From assembly GCA_902621305.1 (NCBI GenBank), contig CACNLM010000006.1, positions 1-64,000 on the forward strand: a stretch of 64,000 nucleotides of DNA, in the 5' to 3' direction. Numbering within the stretch: position 1 is the first letter of the stretch; each line of letters starts with the position of its first letter. The translations under genes were made by a program, and so were the position numbers. The DNA is from an uncultured Alphaproteobacteria bacterium. Lineage in GTDB: Bacteria > Pseudomonadota > Alphaproteobacteria > HIMB59 > GCA-002718135. The notes beneath the pieces were generated by a model. The model had not been told where the DNA came from. It saw only the letters and a program-made list of their open reading frames with translations, and made no database searches. Below are positions 60,611-64,000 of the stretch, one piece after another.

Positions 60611-61531
60611 TTGAAAAATATTGCTGTCATTGGAACTGGTGTAATTGGTACCGGCTGGATACTTAGATTTCTCGCTAATGGTATAAAAGTCAAAGCATTT
60701 GATAAAAATTCTCAGCAATTACATTTTCTAAAAGAAGAAATAACAAGAACAAATTTAATTATAAAAAAATTATATAATACCAAAATCAATTTCAAAAATT
60801 TGGAGATCGTAGACAATATTGAGGAAGCAGTAAAAAATGCAGATTTAATTCAGGAAAATGTACCTGAACGACTATCTTTAAAAAAAGATGTTATAAAAAA
60901 TATAAGTAAATATTCACCCTCAAATTCAATAATTGCTTCAAGTTCATCTGGTTTACTTCCATCAGATTTACAATCAAAATGTATTAATCCAAAAAGGTTA
61001 ATCATAGCTCATCCCTTTAACCCTGTATATATTCTCCCTTTGGTTGAGATTGTAAAAGGTAAAAAAACTACAAATTTATATCTTAATAAAGCAAAAAAAA
61101 TTTATCAAAAAATTAAAATGAAAACATTATTGGTAGAAAAAGAATTACCAGGCTTTTTATCTGATAGATTGCAAGAAGCTTTGTGGAGAGAGGGGTTACA
61201 TATTGTAAATGATGGATATGCTTCAACAAAAGATTTAGATGAAGCAATAACTTATGGTCCTGGTATGAGATGGGCTCTAATGGGAACTTTTTTGACATTT
61301 CACTTAGCAGGAGGAGAAATGGGTATGAAACATATGCTAGATCAGTTTGGACCAGCATTGAAACTTCCATGGACTAAACTCAAATCTCCAAAACTAACAA
61401 AAACACTTAAAGAAAAAATCATTAAAGGCACAAAAAAACAATCAATGAATCATTCTATAAAAGATTTAAGTAATATAAGAGATAATTTCTTAATAGATTT
61501 GCTAGAATTAAAGAAAAAATATAAATTATAA
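60611..61531 (+). CDS. L-carnitine dehydrogenase-like (3-hydroxyacyl-CoA dehydrogenase family)
   Basis: NIAVIGTGVIGTGWILRFLANG, AHPFNPVYILPLVEIV, ELPGFLSDRLQEALWREGLHIVNDGYAS, GPGMRWALMGTFLTFHLAGGEMGMKHMLDQFGPALKLPWTKL; TTG start. Confidence 0.87.
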   Translation: MKNIAVIGTGVIGTGWILRFLANGIKVKAFDKNSQQLHFLKEEITRTNLIIKKLYNTKINFKNLEIVDNIEEAVKNADLIQENVPERLSLKKDVIKNISKYSPSNSIIASSSSGLLPSDLQSKCINPKRLIIAHPFNPVYILPLVEIVKGKKTTNLYLNKAKKIYQKIKMKTLLVEKELPGFLSDRLQEALWREGLHIVNDGYASTKDLDEAITYGPGMRWALMGTFLTFHLAGGEMGMKHMLDQFGPALKLPWTKLKSPKLTKTLKEKIIKGTKKQSMNHSIKDLSNIRDNFLIDLLELKKKYKL

Positions 61532-61533
61532 TT

Positions 61534-62541
61534 ATGACAATAATTTCAAAATATGTAGCTTTAAAAAATTATATACCCACTGGGTTACCTAAAGAAGAAG
61601 ACTTTGAAATTAAATCTAAAACTTTAGAATTAGATGAAACAAATAATATTCATGTTCTTAATTCATGGATATCTGTTGATCCGTATATGAGAGCAAGAAT
61701 GACAGAACGTAAAAATTATAAACCACCCTTTTTACTAGGCGAGGAAATGGAAGGTTATGCAATTGGCTCAGTCAAAAAATCAAAAGATTCACAATTTAAA
61801 GAAGGGGATGTTGTTTTCAGTAATTTTGGAATGAGAGATAACTTTATTTGCAAAGGCGGTGATTTAAAAAAAATAAAAAATTCCAATCTTCCATTACAAA
61901 CTTATCTAGGACCTTTAGGAATGACAGGGCAAACTGCATATATTGGTCTTTTTAATCATGGGAATATACAAAAGGGACAAAGTATTCTTGTATCTTCAGC
62001 AGGTGGAAGTGTTGGTTCAACAGTTTGTCAAATTGCAAAAAATTTAGGATGCAAAGTATATGCTAGTACTGGATCAGATGAAAAAGTTGATTGGTTAAAA
62101 AATGAATTAAATGTTGATGTAGCATTTAATTATAAAAAAATTGATAACCTTGTTCTTCACTTAAAAGAAGTTTGTCCTGAAGGATTTGACTTATACTTTG
62201 ATAATGTTGGAGGTGATTTTTTAGAGTCTGCAATTTTTCGAATGAAAAATTTTGGAAGAATTATTATTTGCGGAAGGATTTCTCAAATGAATTCAACTTC
62301 TGCTCCTTCTGGATTAAAAAATATGGCGCACGTATTAGTAAAAAGATTAACCATAAAAGGTTTTTTAATTTTTGATCATGAAAATGATAATGAGCCCTTT
62401 GAAACTGATATGCGAAATTGGCTGTCTGAAGGAAAAATAAAGTTTAAAGAAACAATTTATGAAAATATAGAAAATGCTCCTAAAGCATTTATAGATTTAC
62501 TTAATGGAAAAAATTTAGGTAAAATGTTAGTCAAAATTTAA
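61534..62541 (+). CDS. NADP-dependent oxidoreductase (MDR superfamily, curcumin/leukotriene B4 reductase type)
   Basis: VSSAGGSVGSTVCQIAKNLGCKVYASTGSDEKVDWL, FDLYFDNVGGDFLESAI. Confidence 0.92.
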   Translation: MTIISKYVALKNYIPTGLPKEEDFEIKSKTLELDETNNIHVLNSWISVDPYMRARMTERKNYKPPFLLGEEMEGYAIGSVKKSKDSQFKEGDVVFSNFGMRDNFICKGGDLKKIKNSNLPLQTYLGPLGMTGQTAYIGLFNHGNIQKGQSILVSSAGGSVGSTVCQIAKNLGCKVYASTGSDEKVDWLKNELNVDVAFNYKKIDNLVLHLKEVCPEGFDLYFDNVGGDFLESAIFRMKNFGRIIICGRISQMNSTSAPSGLKNMAHVLVKRLTIKGFLIFDHENDNEPFETDMRNWLSEGKIKFKETIYENIENAPKAFIDLLNGKNLGKMLVKI

Positions 62542-63981
62542 CTAAATTGTAACGTAGGGCGACGTCCCTCGATATTTTATATCTAATTTAAGTTCTTTAT
62601 CAATTGGAGGAAAAGCTCTTTGCTGACATTCCACTCTAGGGCATATCCTACAAGAAACTCCAATTGGCATTTGTAATTTTTTATTATTTAGATCAATTCC
62701 TTCAGAATAAATTAGATCTTTAGCGTATTTCATATCACAACCTAGACCAATCGAAACAAAACTTTTAGGCATTCCATGTTTTTCAATTCCTTTCTCAAAA
62801 GCTCTTGCAATACAAAAATATACTCGCCCATCAGGCATCTTAGAAATTTGAGGATGAATTTTTCCAGGATTTAAAAATGCAGTATACACATTCCATCTAG
62901 GACAAGAACCTCCATGTCTTGGTATATGAATACCAGATAAAGAAAATCGCTTTGACACATTTCCAGCAATATCTGTTTTTAAAAAATGAAATGGCACTCC
63001 TTCGTTTCCAGGTCTTTGAAGATTTGTTAATCTATGTGTAACTTGTTCAAAACTACAAGCATAATGATGCATCAAAATTTCCACATCATATTTATGTAAT
63101 TTAGCACTCTTTAAAAAATCGTTATAAGGCATCATAAAAGCAGCAGCGTAGTAATTTAATAAAGATAATTTAAGCAAAGGCTCTACTTCTTCTGACTCAA
63201 CATTATTATCTTTAATAACTTTATTGATAACATCATTAGCCTCTAAATAAGCAACTTGTGACGCTAAATGAAAGTTTCTTGATGTGTAAGTTAACATTTC
63301 AGAAAGATAAAAAATCTTTGAATTTTCATCAAATCTTTTTACTATTTTTTCATCTTCGTTTATGGTTACAATTTTAACCTCAATTCCATGTTTTTCTTTG
63401 AGATAAAGTGATAATTTAGATCCAGAACCAATGTTAGGTCCAGTTTCAAGACCTATTTCTTTTCTTAGATATTCAGAACTTACTTCTAAATCATGAAAGT
63501 AATTTTTATTTTCTTGAAGAATATCTGAAACAATTTCTACAGGTAGTCTTGTTGGTTTTTCTATTTGATTTGCATTGACATCCATAGTTTCAAGTCGATT
63601 TTGCATATCTTCTTTAAAGCTTTTAAAAGAATCATTTATTGTCAGTAATGCTTTAGCTATGTTAGGATTTGAACCAATGAAGTTACTTGTGTCGTGATTG
63701 GTTATCTTTAAATCATCAAAAATTTCATTGCTTAAAACATCCATCACGTCTGAAAGAAGTCGTTTGCTAGATTCTGTTGAAAAGTCTTTAATTGATAAAT
63801 CTAATTTATCAGCTGCTTTAATTAGTAAGGAAAGCGGTATTTTTCTTTTTCCATTTTCAATTAAATTTAAATAACTGGGAGATATTCCAATAGTTTTTGA
63901 TAATTCAGCTTGTGAAAAACCCTTGCTTATCCTTTGTTTTTTTAACCTTGGACCAAAATTTATGTCAGATTCAATATTCAT
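62542..63981 (-). CDS. XRE-family regulator with IrrE-like/DUF2083 domains (short-chain fatty-acyl regulator, ScfR/RamB-type)
   Basis: N-terminal HTH KKQRISKGFSQAELSKTIGISPSYLNLIENGKR; C-terminal Cys-rich FHFLKTDIAGNVSKRFSLSG..GGSCPRW..CRICPRVECQQRAFPP. Confidence 0.85.
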   Translation of the reverse strand: MNIESDINFGPRLKKQRISKGFSQAELSKTIGISPSYLNLIENGKRKIPLSLLIKAADKLDLSIKDFSTESSKRLLSDVMDVLSNEIFDDLKITNHDTSNFIGSNPNIAKALLTINDSFKSFKEDMQNRLETMDVNANQIEKPTRLPVEIVSDILQENKNYFHDLEVSSEYLRKEIGLETGPNIGSGSKLSLYLKEKHGIEVKIVTINEDEKIVKRFDENSKIFYLSEMLTYTSRNFHLASQVAYLEANDVINKVIKDNNVESEEVEPLLKLSLLNYYAAAFMMPYNDFLKSAKLHKYDVEILMHHYACSFEQVTHRLTNLQRPGNEGVPFHFLKTDIAGNVSKRFSLSGIHIPRHGGSCPRWNVYTAFLNPGKIHPQISKMPDGRVYFCIARAFEKGIEKHGMPKSFVSIGLGCDMKYAKDLIYSEGIDLNNKKLQMPIGVSCRICPRVECQQRAFPPIDKELKLDIKYRGTSPYVTI

Positions 63982-64000
63982 TTACAAAATTTACAAAAAT

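Noticed and set aside
1-64000. CRISPR arrays, transposases, integrases, toxin-antitoxin or phage genes
   Set aside because: Scanned the ORF list and intergenic regions; none recognised. Gene content is housekeeping plus transport and catabolism.

Overview
The window is a strongly AT-rich, gene-dense bacterial chromosomal segment. It most likely comes from a free-living, streamlined alphaproteobacterium: DUF2794 and DUF3553 proteins, recA-alaS-icd proximity, a GTTC-N7-GTTC SOS-type box upstream of recA, and near-zero intergenic spacing. I saw no mobile element, prophage, CRISPR array or rRNA. About 60 CDSs are supported, mostly housekeeping: pdxA/rsmA, gmk/mltG/fab cluster, rpsF-rpsR-rplI-dnaB-alr, der-bamB-yfgM-like, guaA, rlmE, icd, alaS-recA, moaA, nadK, map, purB, rpsD, cimA, gltX, nadE, DAHP synthase, glmU. 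There is one tRNA-Leu(UAA). Accessory content includes a THI5/NMT1-type ABC transporter, an RND efflux pair, a polyamine block (puuA/puuB-like, potFGHI-like, aguA/aguB) and an apparent L-carnitine-to-glycine-betaine cassette (thioesterase, BKACE, carnitine dehydrogenase). The observations most worth checking are: (1) an RND adaptor gene split exactly at an in-phase dnaX-like A_AAA_AAG slippery heptamer, where a -1 shift restores the protein; (2) a candidate S6:S18 autoregulatory leader upstream of rpsF; (3) an apparent frameshift at the rsmA 3' end; (4) intercistronic hairpins directly after both ABC solute-binding-protein genes; (5) nearly all convergent gene pairs abutting or overlapping. 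I found no clear undescribed multi-gene system; the strongest candidates for novelty are regulatory or recoding.
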